A stretch of 64,000 nucleotides of DNA, from assembly GCF_039555335.1 (NCBI RefSeq), contig NW_027305508.1, positions 901,001 through 965,000 of the forward strand, given 5' to 3'. A program made the position numbers and the translations under genes. The notes under the pieces are model-generated. The model was not told the origin of the DNA, did not search any database, and saw nothing but the letters and a program-made list of their open reading frames with translations. Origin of the DNA: Amphiura filiformis (Eukaryota > Echinodermata > Ophiuroidea > Amphilepidida > Amphiuridae). Of this stretch, positions 44,664-56,399 are shown one piece after another (positions within the stretch are counted from its first letter, which is position 1; each line of letters starts with the position of its first letter).

Positions 44664-45565
44664 TTATGGTTTAAGCCTCATGTCATAAAGTTCCTTGTAG
44701 TACGGCATAGCTTGCTCGCTCAGTCGAACCACATCTTGAGGGATATCAGCTGTCAGTGGCGCCCCCGAGGCTGGATTGAATTTGGTACTGGACAGTGCTT
44801 CTCCATAATAATTCCCTATCTTATTCCCTACCATGAGTGTCTTAGACACATACCAGTTCTTCTTGATTATATCATCTCCAGCTTCCCATTGCAAGAGGCT
44901 ATCGTTGTATGGTATCCCAACTGCTTCACAGTATTGGCGTAGGATTGAAGCAGGGTGGTTTTGAAGATCATCAGCATCGATAATGACAGGGCACGACTCT
45001 TCACCTTGTTCCTTGAGATGTTTCACCAAATCAGCAATAATCTTGAACGGAATCTCCTCTTGATGTGATTCCGTCAAGGAATCCAACTGGAATTGATCAA
45101 CTGGAACGCCAGATGGGAGAAAGTTCTGAATGAACATTTTGCGCAGTGACAGGAACGTTTTGTTGGGTGCCTAATAATAAAAGTGTGACGGAAGCCACGT
45201 GGTATCATATCAAGATGATTAGGGATACATGTCACTATATCTTTGCAGAAAATTATCTTCTTTCCAGGATAATCAGCCTCCATTGTGTCCTTAACCCATT
45301 GGAAGGTGCAGATTTTGTCTTCCCAACATTGTACCTCGACATTTGAATCAGACATGTTGGCAGCATTCTCCATGAAAGAGCCCAAACCTTGCACATCTTG
45401 GATATCCTTTTCTGGTCCAGTGACCAAGGCCGAAGTAAATGCTTCGTGGATTACATAAATACCATCTACATAGCTGAGGCATTTGGTGAGGACTGTGGTT
45501 AGCGATCTAGGAAGTCCCCACAGCATAACTCGCACAAGCTTATGGGCAGTCGCTGAGTCAGACAT
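44664..45565 (-). pseudogene. P-loop sulfotransferase-like gene, copy 3 (single frameshift)
   Basis: Full length and very close to copy 5. ATG at 45565; P-loop and substrate-side blocks are all present. Near 45162 'ttttgttggg' replaces 'ttttggttggg' of copy 5, a one-base loss that shifts the frame right after RHPTK. Everything downstream is intact in the other frame to the stop at 44664. The promoter/first exon at 45896 and the acceptor at about 45597 look sound. Either a very young pseudogene or a base error in the sequence. Confidence 0.8.
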
Positions 45566-45895
45566 TGTGGAAGGTCGGAATATAGCAACAGCTAGTCTGC
45601 AACAAGAAAATACAATCATTATGCAATATACCATTACCATAATGTTCAGCACTTTTGATTTGAAGATAAGACAGATAAATCATAAAATCACAAAAACCTA
45701 AAAAGGCGATAGAATTTCGTAAAGCTACAATATGGTACATGATCACCCACAGTTTTCAAGACCAGGACACAACTACCAACAAATGAAAGACTTGAGTGGA
45801 CTAACAAGAGTCAAGATCACGTTAAAACCGATATGAATGACCATCACTTGAACCTTTACATTATTGAACAGGAATGAATGATTCAATATTCTTAC

Positions 45896-46000
45896 CTTAA
45901 AAAGAGGTAATGAAAAGTTCTCGAGAGTTTTCGAAGAAGTAGAGTTGGAAACTGACGGCTTTATAACAGCAAGCATGACCTCTCCATGCTTTATACAATA
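45896..46000 (-). promoter_or_regulatory. Copy 3 first exon donor and promoter
   Basis: Donor 'TTAAG|gtaagaat' (last exon base 45896), with TATAAAGC boxes at 45965-45958 and 45995-45988 and a further 'ctgtataaatag' at 46018-46029. Aligns closely with the copy 2 block, sharing 'agttctcgagrgttttcgaa' and 'gacggctttataac'. Confidence 0.6.
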
Positions 46001-46349
46001 GGTGTGATCTATCCTGCTGTATAAATAGCACTATACTTTGGCTTGTGTAGTGGGAGAATTAAGTTTCCAGATTTCGGAAACGTCCAAGCTTCCGGAGTAT
46101 TCACGTTTATTAGTCATCGAGGCAAAAGTGTAGTCGACTATTTACTTACCAAGCCAACTAATTTTCCCGCTTGTTACTGATGTTGCCATTTGTAATAGAA
46201 TTGAGTTGTATCATATGCCGTTGTATTCAAGATGCATTTTGAGAACCATTTGGACACTGAGAATGTTAATATTTCAGATAATGACGGTGATGATGAGGCA
46301 GGCATTACCATTAATAACTTACTGAAGCTTCAAAATTGAAAAAAAAAGC

Positions 46350-46990
46350 CCCCATAATAATTCCCTATCGTATTCCGCAGCATTAGTGTTTTAAACAATA
46401 CCAGTTCTTCGTAACGATACCATCACCGTCTTGCCAGTGCAAGAGGGAGGCTATTGTTGTATGGTATCACAACTGCTTTACAATGTTGGCGTCAGCATCG
46501 ACAATGACAGTACACGACTCTTCGCCTTTTTCCTTGAGATGCCTCATGAGATCAGTAGTCATTTTCTAAGTATTCTACTTTTGACGCTGTTTCATCACGA
46601 TATCCATCTGAAATTGATCTCATGGAACGCCAGGAGAGCTCTGAATGAACACTTTGCGCAATGACAGGAACGTTTTGGTTTGGTCTCTGATGATAAAAGT
46701 GTGACGGAAGATACATGGTATCATGATGTTAAGATGATTCAGAACATTTTTTGTCAAAATCCTTGCAGAAGATGATCTGATTTGAAGAATAAGCAGCCTC
46801 CAGGATGTAACCCACTGGAAGGAGCAGACATTGTCGTCTCAACATCGATATTTGCATCATAGACGTTGGCGACGTTGTTGGACAGACTACATACTGGGCT
46901 CGTTTTGGCTTCTCTTTCTGGTCCAAGGGATCTGTTTGAATCAAAATATGCTTCGTGGAATGCATATAATGATACCATCTACATGGACGC
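46350..46990 (-). pseudogene. P-loop sulfotransferase-like gene, copy 4 (old, decayed)
   Basis: DNA similarity to copies 2-5 runs from the NWYVSKT block to the VIHEAF/YVDG region, but with many indels. No long frame survives and the P-loop end is missing. It shares derived bases with copy 6 ('ttggtctctgatgataaaa', 'attgtcgtctcaacatcg'), so the two descend from one older pseudogene. Confidence 0.75.
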
Positions 46991-47718
46991 TGTACTTTGT
47001 AACTACAATGTTTAGAAAAATGACACTTTACTCAAGTATTTTAAAATTGTGAAAACTTATTTTTTTCTTTTTCTGCTTTGTCATTTATGATACTTACAGG
47101 TACAAAAAAAAATTAGGGCAACTATTTTGTTCTTATGTTTCCCCCATTTTCATATTACCTAATTTGAATTTGAATTGAGAGTTTATTACTTTCGTTCAAC
47201 CCAATAAAACCTTCTGGTATCAGCTCCATATATTATTGACTATTATTATCTGTCCGGTTTTTTTTTTAATTAAGGAATTAATTAAGCAACATTTGTACAG
47301 TATTTTATGTAGGACCTGAGAGCACACTAGATTGCATTCTGAATATAGAATGTCCGTTTGATATCATCTTTTTTAAATTCGCGATATACTGTAAAAATAT
47401 GTTGTTTTCACTTTAAAATATCGGAATACCTGCTGGCAGTAACTTACGGGTAAAAAACAGTAACCGTAAATACAGTTGTTAAAAGAACATGCGTGAATTA
47501 TAGTGACACGTAAAGGAAATTATCCTTAAAAGTACGGTCTTAAAATATATAATCCGTGGTGTTAAATGGAATTTTCCCTTTATTTTATTTCTCCCGCAAG
47601 CCTTGATTCTACAGTTTCTCTTAAAAATACAGGGTTTTTATAGAAAAGTGTAAAAGCACAGTTTACATGCGAGTCTATTATGTATTATTAATTAACACAA
47701 CATTAAACATAATATTCC

Positions 47719-48621
47719 TTATGGTTTAAGCCTCATGTCATAAAGTTCCTTATAGTACGGCATAGCTTGCTCGCTCAGTCGAACCACATCTTGAGGGATT
47801 TCAGACGTCGATGGAGGTTCAGAGGCTGGATTGAATTTTGTACTGGACAGTGCTGCTCCATAATAATTCCCTATCGTATTCCCTACCATGAGTGTCTTAG
47901 ACACATACCAGTTCTTCTTGATGATATCATCCCCGGCTTCCCATTGCAAGAGGCTATCGTTGTATGGTATCCCAACTGCTTCACAGTATTGGCGTAGGAT
48001 TGAAGCAGGATGGTTTTGAAGATCATCAGCATCGACAATGACAGGACACGACTCTTCACCTTGTTCCTTGAGATGCTTCACCACATCAGCAATAATCTTG
48101 AACGGAATCTCCTCTTGATGTGATTCCATCAGGGCATCCATCTGGAATTGTTCAGCTGGAACGCCAGATGGCAGAAAGTTCTGAATGAACAGTTTACGCA
48201 ATGACAGGAACGTTTTGGTTGGGTGTCTGATGATAAAGGTGTGACGGTAGCCATGTGGTATCATATCAAGATGATTCGAGATAGATGTCACTATATCCTT
48301 GCAGAAAATTATCTTCTTTCCGGGATAATCAGCCTCCATTGTGTCCTTAACCCATTGGAAGGTGCAGATCTTGTCTTCCCAACATTGTACCTCGACATTT
48401 GCATCAGAAATGTTGGCAGCATTCTCCATAAAAGAGCCCAAACCTTGCACATCTTGGATATCCTTTTCTGGTCCAGTGATCAAGGCCGAAGCAAATGCTT
48501 CGTGGATTACATAAATACCATCTACATAGCTGAGACATTTGGTGAGGACCGTGGTTAGTGACCTTGGAAGTCCCCACAGCATAACTCGCACAGGCTTATG
48601 GGCAGTCGCTGAGTCAGACAT
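47719..48621 (-). CDS. P-loop sulfotransferase-like protein, copy 5 (intact, 300 aa)
   Basis: Complete frame from ATG at 48621. P-loop WGLPRSLTTVL at residues 16-26; QCWED at 79-83; KKIIFCKDIV at 102-111; R132 and S140 in RHPTKTFLSL fit the 3'-phosphate site of PAPS-dependent sulfotransferases; VIVDADDLQNH at 194-204; NWYVSKT at 237-243. No signal peptide, so cytosolic. The acceptor 'ttcttgttgcag' lies about 30 bp before the ATG and joins the first exon at 49218. It is the least altered copy and the reference for the cluster. A sulfotransferase-type fold is well supported; substrate and even catalysis are inference. Confidence 0.9.
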   Translation of the reverse strand: MSDSATAHKPVRVMLWGLPRSLTTVLTKCLSYVDGIYVIHEAFASALITGPEKDIQDVQGLGSFMENAANISDANVEVQCWEDKICTFQWVKDTMEADYPGKKIIFCKDIVTSISNHLDMIPHGYRHTFIIRHPTKTFLSLRKLFIQNFLPSGVPAEQFQMDALMESHQEEIPFKIIADVVKHLKEQGEESCPVIVDADDLQNHPASILRQYCEAVGIPYNDSLLQWEAGDDIIKKNWYVSKTLMVGNTIGNYYGAALSSTKFNPASEPPSTSEIPQDVVRLSEQAMPYYKELYDMRLKP

Positions 48622-48909
48622 TGTGGAAGGTCGAAATAAAGCAACAGCTAGTCTGCAACAAGAAAATACAATCATTATAAAATTAATATTTGCATACATG
48701 TAATTACTATAAATGTTAGCAAAGACGCTGTTGTGATGAAGAGCACAAAAAGCACTGCAATAATAATAACAGTAATACTAAAAGCATGATAAGACAGTTA
48801 AATCATAACAAACTTCAAAAGGCGAAAGAATTTCGTAAAGCTATATACTACCTAAACACACATAGTTCTCAAGACCAGGATACAACTACCAACACATGAA
48901 AGACCTGAG

Positions 48910-49082
48910 TAGCCCTACTAGAGCGCCTTTTAAACACACTATATCCGAGAACCGCTAAAACCCACTAACTGCTCAACCCGGAACAGTCACAGGGTTTAGC
49001 AGTTCTGTGGATATAGCCAGGTTTTATGATATAGCATGGTTTTGGATCACCACAGTCAAAAGGCCCTATACCAGTAGGGCTA
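48910..49082. mobile_element. hAT-like MITE with 8-bp target duplication
   Basis: GACCTGAG at 48902-48909 and 49083-49090 flank TAGCCCTACTAG...CCAGTAGGGCTA. The empty site is preserved at 38229-38241 and 45786-45798 ('aaagacttgagtgg'). It sits in the 5' intron of sulfotransferase-like copy 5. Confidence 0.8.
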
Positions 49083-49217
49083 GACCTGAGTGGATTAAAA
49101 AGAGTCACGATCACGCTAATACCGTTATGAATGACCACCACCTGATCGATACATTTTTGGACAGGAATGTATGATTAAATGATTCATGAGTACCAATATT
49201 TATTGCAATATTCTTAC

Positions 49218-49345
49218 CTTAAAGAGGTTCTGAAATGTTACTCGAGAGTTTTCGAAGATTATTAAAGTTGTATATCAACGGCCTTATAAACAGATAAACA
49301 GCAAGCATGACCGCTCCTTCTTAATACAGCGGGCGTGACTTCTCT
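49218..49345 (-). promoter_or_regulatory. Copy 5 first exon donor and promoter
   Basis: Donor 'TTTAAG|gtaagaat' with last exon base 49218. A TTATAAGG element at 49282-49289 takes the place of TATAAAGC, and 'ctatatattaatagcactgt' lies further upstream. Shared with copy 1 are 'tgtactttggycyttgtg' and 'ttcacctg' near 49367-49400. Confidence 0.55.
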
Positions 49346-49477
49346 TGCTCTATATATTAATAGCACTGTACTTTGGCCCTTGTGTTTATCTTCACCTGGT
49401 CAATAAATCTGTGTAACCTTAATTGTTATCTTTCTGCATAGTGACAGGTCATATTTTTTAAATATTTCTGCTGTAAT

Positions 49478-49557
49478 TTTTATCGTATTCCCCAGCAAAT
49501 ATCCTTAGACAATACCAGTAGTTCTTCTTGATGATATCATCCACGATTTCCCATTAT
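49478..49557 (-). pseudogene. Displaced tail fragment of sulfotransferase-like copy 6
   Basis: 'atcgtattccccagcaaata', 'caataccagtagttcttctt' and 'gatgatatcatccacgattt' match the NWYVSKT/DDIIKK part of the genes. It ends exactly where the fragment at 53266 begins, so the two are one pseudogene split by a 3.7-kb insertion. Confidence 0.7.
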
Positions 49558-50929
49558 AGTCAAGAAGCAAGTAGAATGCCGTGCAAATTTTTGTAATCAA
49601 GGACCCATTTTTTGTTTTTAATTTTAACCCTAGAATTACGAGGGGTGTAAAACTCCCCCAAGGTTTTCCAATCACGTCGCACAAAATGTGCGTCTTTACG
49701 CCCAAATAACTTAAGCTAATAGTGGATCTACCATTAATGCGTTCATGTTATTGATAAAATTAGTACCCCGACACCTTACCCGGGGGTAGGACCAACCATC
49801 GAAGATGACCATAGAGGGGGTGGGGTGTTGGTGAGGCCCATCATAGGCTTCCACAGACAAATCGATGATTTTCATTTCCCTCTTGTAAAATTGTTTCAAG
49901 AGATATTGACTTTATACTTGTTTGTTGGTTTGAAATAGTCATTTCCTTTGATATTTAGGAGAACATTTAGTGAAAATCACATGTTCGTAGAATTTTTACC
50001 CAAACATCAATTTTGCCTATACTTTTGAACATAGCCAGAATTTCACAATTTTGCAAGAGGGCGCTCACAATTTGACGTCAAAGCGACATTATGCGAGGAA
50101 TGTTTGTACTTATTTTGGTATCACTAGATGAGACCCATAGCTAAACATTAGTACCAAATATAACGGTATATGACGTACGAGGGTCATCCAACAAGTGCTC
50201 ACCCAATCAAAGTTAACAACCTATAGGAACGGGTCAATACGAAGGCCGGCTATTCTGATTTATTCTAATGTATCGATTTTGTTTTTCAAAAGACATGATA
50301 CCCAGTAAAACTGCAAGCATTAGATAATGATTAAATTATTTTCAGATATGAATCTGTAATGATTTCCACATCGATGTAGGAAACCTTTTTAATCAATATT
50401 AGCCTTTCTTTTCAGACCGTTTCCAACGTACCAAATCTGTATTCACTTTTATCAACACATCTTAACAACCAAAAACCACATTTTAATCAACTTTTATTTT
50501 GTAGCCAAGATTTAAGAGTATAGCCATGTATAATTTCAATATCCTGGCACGTAAGATAACAGAGATATGATGATGGAGGTAGAACATTTTGAATGACCTT
50601 CGTATATAATTGAAAATTATTGGTTCAACCCCCTCCCTCCTCCCTATTCGTAGTCCATGATACAAAATATGGTTCAATAGGTCTAGGGTTTAAGTCCATG
50701 GGTGCCATTTAGAAATAAAGGGCCTTTAAAGGTTCTTTGTTGCTATAAAGTGCCTGAAACTGACTTTATTTCCAACAGTCCCAATAAAAATGTCAGTGGG
50801 CGCCATTTTTGAAAATAAACGGCCATTTTTACATCCTTCAAGTGTGTTAATCCTAGAACTACTGATATATATCTTGCAAAATTGGGAAATTCATATAGAA
50901 AAGTATTTAAGAAAATGGCTTAGATTATT
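49558..50929. other. Insert in copy 6: mostly unrecognised
   Basis: 50080-50160 belongs to the dispersed repeat also at 4320-4400 and 39000-39100 ('ggaatgtttgtacttatttt'). The remaining sequence shows no supported gene. Confidence 0.45.
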
Positions 50930-51560
50930 GAATGGCTTAGAATTCAAGATGGCCGGCACAAAATTGACATAAATCGCTGATTTGGCTTCAATTGCAGGTA
51001 CAACCGCACCAAGTTGTCTTAAAAGAGGTTTTGGTTAGGCCTATGTGCATTTCGCACTTTATTACATTTGGACAGCAGTGACATATAGTAATAATCAATT
51101 ATGAAATTGGTATTTTACTTTAAAAAGTATCAAATTAGGAAATTCCAAGTGATATAGTTTTGGGCATAGTATTGTTCCTGCTGGTTCCTCAATAATGCCT
51201 TGCACTTTGTATTCCAAAATTGGTATATCTGGGTAAATTATCCTTATTTGAACTTATTTGACATTATTATTATTACTGAAATATTTATTGGGCTTGTTGA
51301 ATATACATGAAATAAGTTTCAGTGCTTAATAGTCACTTTAATAGTAATATAAAACCTACAAAAAGAGTGTAATGCACACAAGTTACATAACAATGGAATT
51401 GGAAACCTCTTTTAAGACAACTTGATGGGGTTAAAATAAAATAAATAAATTTTGGATTTATAAAGCGCCTTTCTCCAGATCTTAGAGGACTCAAAGCACT
51501 GTAATACCTGTAATTGAAGCCAAATCAGCAATTGATGTCAATTTTGTGCCGGTCATTTAA
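50930..51560. mobile_element. Inverted-repeat element carrying a SINE-type tail
   Basis: Arms of about 130 bp: 'ggccggcacaaaattgacat' ... 'ttgtcttaaaagaggttt' at 50950-51040 and the inverse at 51400-51555. The right arm is interrupted at about 51430-51505 by 'tttataaagcgcctttctcc...' typical of a SINE tail. Confidence 0.7.
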
Positions 51561-51648
51561 ATTATTTGAGATCACTGAGATTGAATTTTAAGCCATTATA
51601 TAATCAACTTTATATTATATCATCATCTTCATCGTCATTATCAAATTC

Positions 51649-52355
51649 TTATTCCCAACTGAACATTTCGTTTCTGTCCTCGCAGTCCTCATCTTCACGG
51701 TTCTCATCTCCAAATGAGCGAGTGAAAAGGTCTGCACAGTTAAGGGCAGCCCTTCGGTACTTGCAGTGATTTGTTGAACACTGCGTTGTTGGGCAATTAC
51801 ATTTGATAAGCACTGCATCCGGTGCTGGCTTCAGGTAGGTCATGATGGGGATCCATGCATCTCATCCAATTTCCAGCTATACCCTACTGGTGATGGTAAA
51901 TTTGGTTAGTAAATGGTTGGCAACTTTATGTTTATTCCAAATCATAGTTTGGTAGTGGAAGGCAATCTCAAAAGTACACACAGTCTCGACACTTGGCCTG
52001 ATTGAATTTCCTAGATTGTCCAATCCCTCGAGAATGTTATCGCCGGCGTCATTCAAAACTTTCCACCATGTAACCATTTCCTTCCCTGCAAAACTCCCTG
52101 TTACATCTGCACCACTGTGAGCAACCTTACGTGGACCCGGAGCCTTCAAAGATCACTCTCATGCCAGTATTTTCTGGCATCCTCAGCTCCCATTACAAGT
52201 TTTGTATTTGGGCACAAATCTGGATATCGACTCAAGGCAAGAATGAGAACATCCGTATCTGGTGAGAAGATTTTGATACATACATGTATGGCACCACCAG
52301 AGGTGGTGCATCTAGAGTGTGCAAGATCAGCTTGGTGTCTGCAAGTGAGTAACAA
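51649..52355 (-). pseudogene. Broken repeat-borne protein with PIN/FEN-like and Cys-rich motifs
   Basis: Minus-strand peptide pieces, in order, include SPDTDVLILALSRYPDLC, GADVTGSFAGKE and WNKH, then a tail KCNCPTTQCSTNHCKYRR. Proteins with this series are numerous and repetitive in marine invertebrate genomes; I read SPDTDVL as part of a PIN/FEN-type nuclease fold, which is inference. It is broken and lies in the insert within copy 6. Family name not known to me. Confidence 0.5.
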
Positions 52356-52389
52356 CTCTGTGGGATGCTTGTTTAATGTAGGTTAATTG

Positions 52390-53030
52390 TCCGAGCCTTT
52401 GCGACAGTTTTGGTGGCCAAATACAGTTAGCAAAATAATTAAGGTACCAGTTATGTTCAGCCCCTGTACATCCTAAACAAAGACTGATATGTCATAATTG
52501 GAACCAGCAGTCAATAGCTGTATCTTTTATCCGAATTTAAGACCTCAGTCGTTGAAATCGTTCAAGAAATAAAGACCCGACAATCCAAAAACACAAGGAA
52601 GATACAAATTCAAAGGTTGCAGTTTGCGCTATTGCATGCCCTATTGTTTGTATACAAAGCGTTCTCGAACAAGAGAACTAGCGCCGTGCGTCCATTGATT
52701 AGCACTTTAAAACTAGCGTCGTGCTTTCATTGATTAGAACACAAAAGTACAACTTTTGCTTTCGTTTCTTCCTTAGGTTTTAGATCACCGTTTCTTTAAT
52801 TCTCAACCAATTTCAACAAATTAGGTCTTAAACCAGAGCTAAAGAGTACGGGTATTGGCTGCTTGTTTTAATTTTGACATCATGAAGAAACTACAACAGA
52901 AATGGTATACACTGGATGGCAGCCATTTTTGAAACGGCCGTACCTTTGTTCAGAGCAAACTGGATATTTGCCACCCAAGATTTTCTGTAAGTTTAAGGTG
53001 TTTTTTACATAAATACTTGTTTGAAGCCTT
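52390..53030. other. Gene-free stretch
   Basis: Unique-looking sequence without exon or bounded element that I can support. Confidence 0.4.
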
Positions 53031-53240
53031 AAGGTGGTACTACTACACCCTTTAATAAATTTGTGACTATTTTGGCATTTTTCTCAAAAAATAATAACAC
53101 ACTGGTAACAAAAGTTATGTATATTATAGGGGCAAGGAATCCAGTTGGATACACTGGAATTTTAGTGACAAGCGGTACGTTATTTATGATAAGAAAAGTG
53201 TTACTGCTAGAATGTACCTCATTTCTAAACATATATAATG
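53031..53240. mobile_element. One-armed copy of the TTAA foldback element family 1
   Basis: Begins CTTAAGGTGGTACTACTACA and matches both arm sequences of 9110-9451 ('ggcaaggaatccag', 'aagcggtac'), ending near 53240 without the second terminus. It directly abuts the sulfotransferase-like copy 6 remnant. Confidence 0.75.
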
Positions 53241-53265
53241 AACCGCGGAAGGCGTTCAAAATCTA

Positions 53266-53850
53266 TTCTCTTGCAACTGGACTATTGCAAGAGGCTCTTG
53301 TTGTATTGTATCATAACTGCATCACATTATTGGCGCAGGATTATTAAAGCAGGCTGGTTTTGAGATCATCAGCATCGACAATGACAGGACCCGACTCTTC
53401 AACTTATTCCGCTTGAGATGCTTCACCCAGATCAGCAGTCATTTGAATGGATTCCCCTGTTGACGCTGTTCCATCATCCATCTGGAATTGATTACGTTGA
53501 ACACAAGGTCTGAATGAACACTTTGCGCAATGACAAGAAAGTTTTGATTTGGTCTCTGATGATAAAAAGTGTGACGGAAGCCACGTGGTATCATTTATTT
53601 TGCAAAATCCTTGCAGGAGATGATCTTCTTTTCAAGATCTGCAGCCTCCATGGTGTCCTTAACCCATCGGAAGGAGCAAACATTGTCGTCTCAACATCGT
53701 ACCTCGATATTTGCATCAGAGACCTTGGCATAGTTGTCGATGTCCAGGATAGACTGCGCACCGGGCACGTTTGGGTTAGTCTTTCTGTGTTTCAAATGTT
53801 TCGGGTAATACATTAATGATGCCATCTACATACATTCATGATGCCATCTA
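53266..53850 (-). pseudogene. P-loop sulfotransferase-like gene, copy 6 (old, decayed, split)
   Basis: Similarity from the SLLQWEA region to the YVIHEAF/YVDGIY region, with many small indels. No long frame. The P-loop end is absent. The 3' end of the gene is displaced to 49478-49557. Sister of copy 4 by shared changes. Downstream flank 53880-54260 matches flanks of copies 3-5. Confidence 0.75.
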
Positions 53851-54260
53851 CATATTCATAGACACTGTACTTTATCAATCCCAGACAAATTACACTTTAC
53901 TCATATTCTATCTCTATTAAAATTGTGAAGACTTTATTATTCTCATTCTGCTTTGTCATTTATGATACTTGCCGCTACTTAAATTAAAGCAAATATTTTG
54001 TTCTTATTCTTTTTATTTCCCTCATTTTCATAATCTTATTTGAATTGAGTTTTCTTCCTTTCGTTGAAACCCGTATACCTTTTTGGTATGCCAGTTCCAT
54101 TATATTTGACCAATTGGTGATTGGAAATCATATGAATGGCGTATGTACCATGCCTCCCAATTAGCAAACAGCGTATAGCAGTTCATTCGTTTTTATTATT
54201 TCTCTATAAAATGATATTTCAAGAAATGACTTTTCTTTGACTGTTATCAACAGATCGATT

Positions 54261-55867
54261 TCTTGAATTTGACCACATAGTTTGATCAGTTCGTAATCGG
54301 CTGGTATTGAAAGATAGGTAATCAATTCTAAAAACACTTCTGATCATGAGATGAAACTACTTTTTTATGATTTTTACAAGAGCTGTAAAACCTAACCTTT
54401 TTGGTTATATTGAATTTCAACGATAATGTGCCAAAGCAACGCTTTACAGTTTTTGACGATTACGTCTATCTTGTACGGTGAATCACTGGAATATGATTGA
54501 ACATATAATATGATAATGATTATTATTCATCGACAGGATACACAGTCACCATTCATTTCCAAAATCATGAAAATAGATATACCGGTGTTGGATGACGCCA
54601 TACATCAAAGAACATGGACTGTGCCATGCCATATTGCTCACGCAACACTAACTGCCAACACTTGGTCAACCTCAAGAGTCCGAGTACGAACATAATATAA
54701 GAACATATAATTAGTAGATATTTGTGAAAACGGGGGTTAATATTAACACTTCCGTCCAAGCGATTTTGAAGGCCTTTTTGTTAATAGGCCTTCAAATTTA
54801 AATTGTAACCATTAAAACAGCAAAATTGTTGAATAAATAATGTCCTTTCTGCTCAACAATAAATTTTTAACATATTCCATCCCCTTTTGCTTGCTTATTT
54901 TGTAAGATTGTGCTTGTTTTGAGACTAGAAACACAACCCGGAAAGTCGACCGGGCCAGTCACTATATGGCATATTCTGCATTGTTGTATGATGTCATTTC
55001 ATGATTTTAGCATCGTCTTTTTGGAGCGCCCGCTACGGTCGGCCCCTTATATTTGGATTGACTTTGCAAAAAGCTTTTAATTTCGGTCTTGCTAGATTTA
55101 CTTCGCAACTGTTTTGCTTAAAACTAGGCCTATGCCCAGCTTAGAAAAAACACAACTTGCTTGGTTTTGATTTGATTTTTGTTTTACTAATATGCACAGG
55201 ATGAAATCTTGTGCGTCAAGTCACGTTATCCTTTGTTTAAAATACCAAATTAATGCACTTCATAAAAACACCGACGCTTTTCAAGAGATGGCGCTATTAC
55301 GATCACATAGTATGATCCCGGGATTGATGGTCTCTTATCCCTGGAAAATCTAGCGCGGTAGTTGCAATTGACAAAATAAAAAAAATAAAAATTAAAACGC
55401 CCGAATCTTCAAGACATGAACACAATTATGGTGTAGTCTGATGGCAGGTAGGTATCTGATGGTAAAAAAGCCCAACTTTTTGAAGTAAGTTAAGTTGGGT
55501 GATGAGGCTGTGGATCAAGAAGTGTCCTTTTAATAATGACCTCGTGTGTAATCAGGTATGCAACAGCGCATAGTTAGAACATGAATGTGTGACTTTAGAG
55601 TCAAAAGGAATTGATATGAATACCAATCTACTACCGAATCCGCAGTATGAATCATACGCGATAAAAAAAACCAGAGCAATAGTCGAAGTTATATATGAAG
55701 TGGTGGCAGCCATGCTATCCATTGTTATTGAAACCCAAATGCTCTATTGCGACAGCTGATGTAAATTACCGTGCCGTTAATACCAACAACGTGCTAGTGT
55801 AAATTACCGTAACATATGATAGCCAGGATTGCAAATTCTGGTTTGAAGAGTCAACTTCCTTTAGCAT
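54261..55867. other. Intergenic stretch, no gene recognised
   Basis: No exon with supported homology was found. It separates the sulfotransferase-like cluster from the LRR receptor. Confidence 0.45.
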
Positions 55868-56322
55868 TATAAACTGGCCTCAAAAAGAAACATTCACAAG
55901 GTCATATCTTAAAATCCTGTCTATAAAAATGAACAAAAATTACACACAGGATTACTTCAATACTCTACTCTAAACACATGTCAGTAACCAAGCAGTTGTC
56001 CAACTGACACAACAGCAAAATGTACCGACATTGAACACCTTCCTGGACCACATTCACAGTCTAACAGATTTCTTTTGCTGGGTTCCAATTATTCGCCTGT
56101 GAAGCTGTTCCGTGTCAGTGCATTTTACTGTTGTGTCAGTTGGACAACTACTTGGTTACTGACATGTGTTTAGAGTAGCGTATTGAAGTAATCCTGTGTG
56201 TAATTTTTGTTCATGTACAGGCGAATAATTGGAACACAGCAACTGTTTGGTTGTGGGCAGGATTTTAAAATACGACCTTGTGAAAAATTATAAGTTTCTT
56301 TTTGAAGCCAGTTTAGAAACAT
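55868..56322. mobile_element. Foldback element, ~450 bp
   Basis: Outer arms 'aaactggcctcaaaaagaaa' and inverse near 56300-56322. Inner arms 'aggattacttcaatac', 'acacatgtcagtaaccaagc' and 'agttgtccaactgacacaac' recur inverted at 56120-56200. Lies just 3' of the LRR receptor. Confidence 0.8.
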
Positions 56323-56399
56323 GATCCGTTAAAGACCCTTCACATACTTTCAAAGTTATCCTTGTCTTTATTTTTGTCTATATGTCATATACTAATGTT

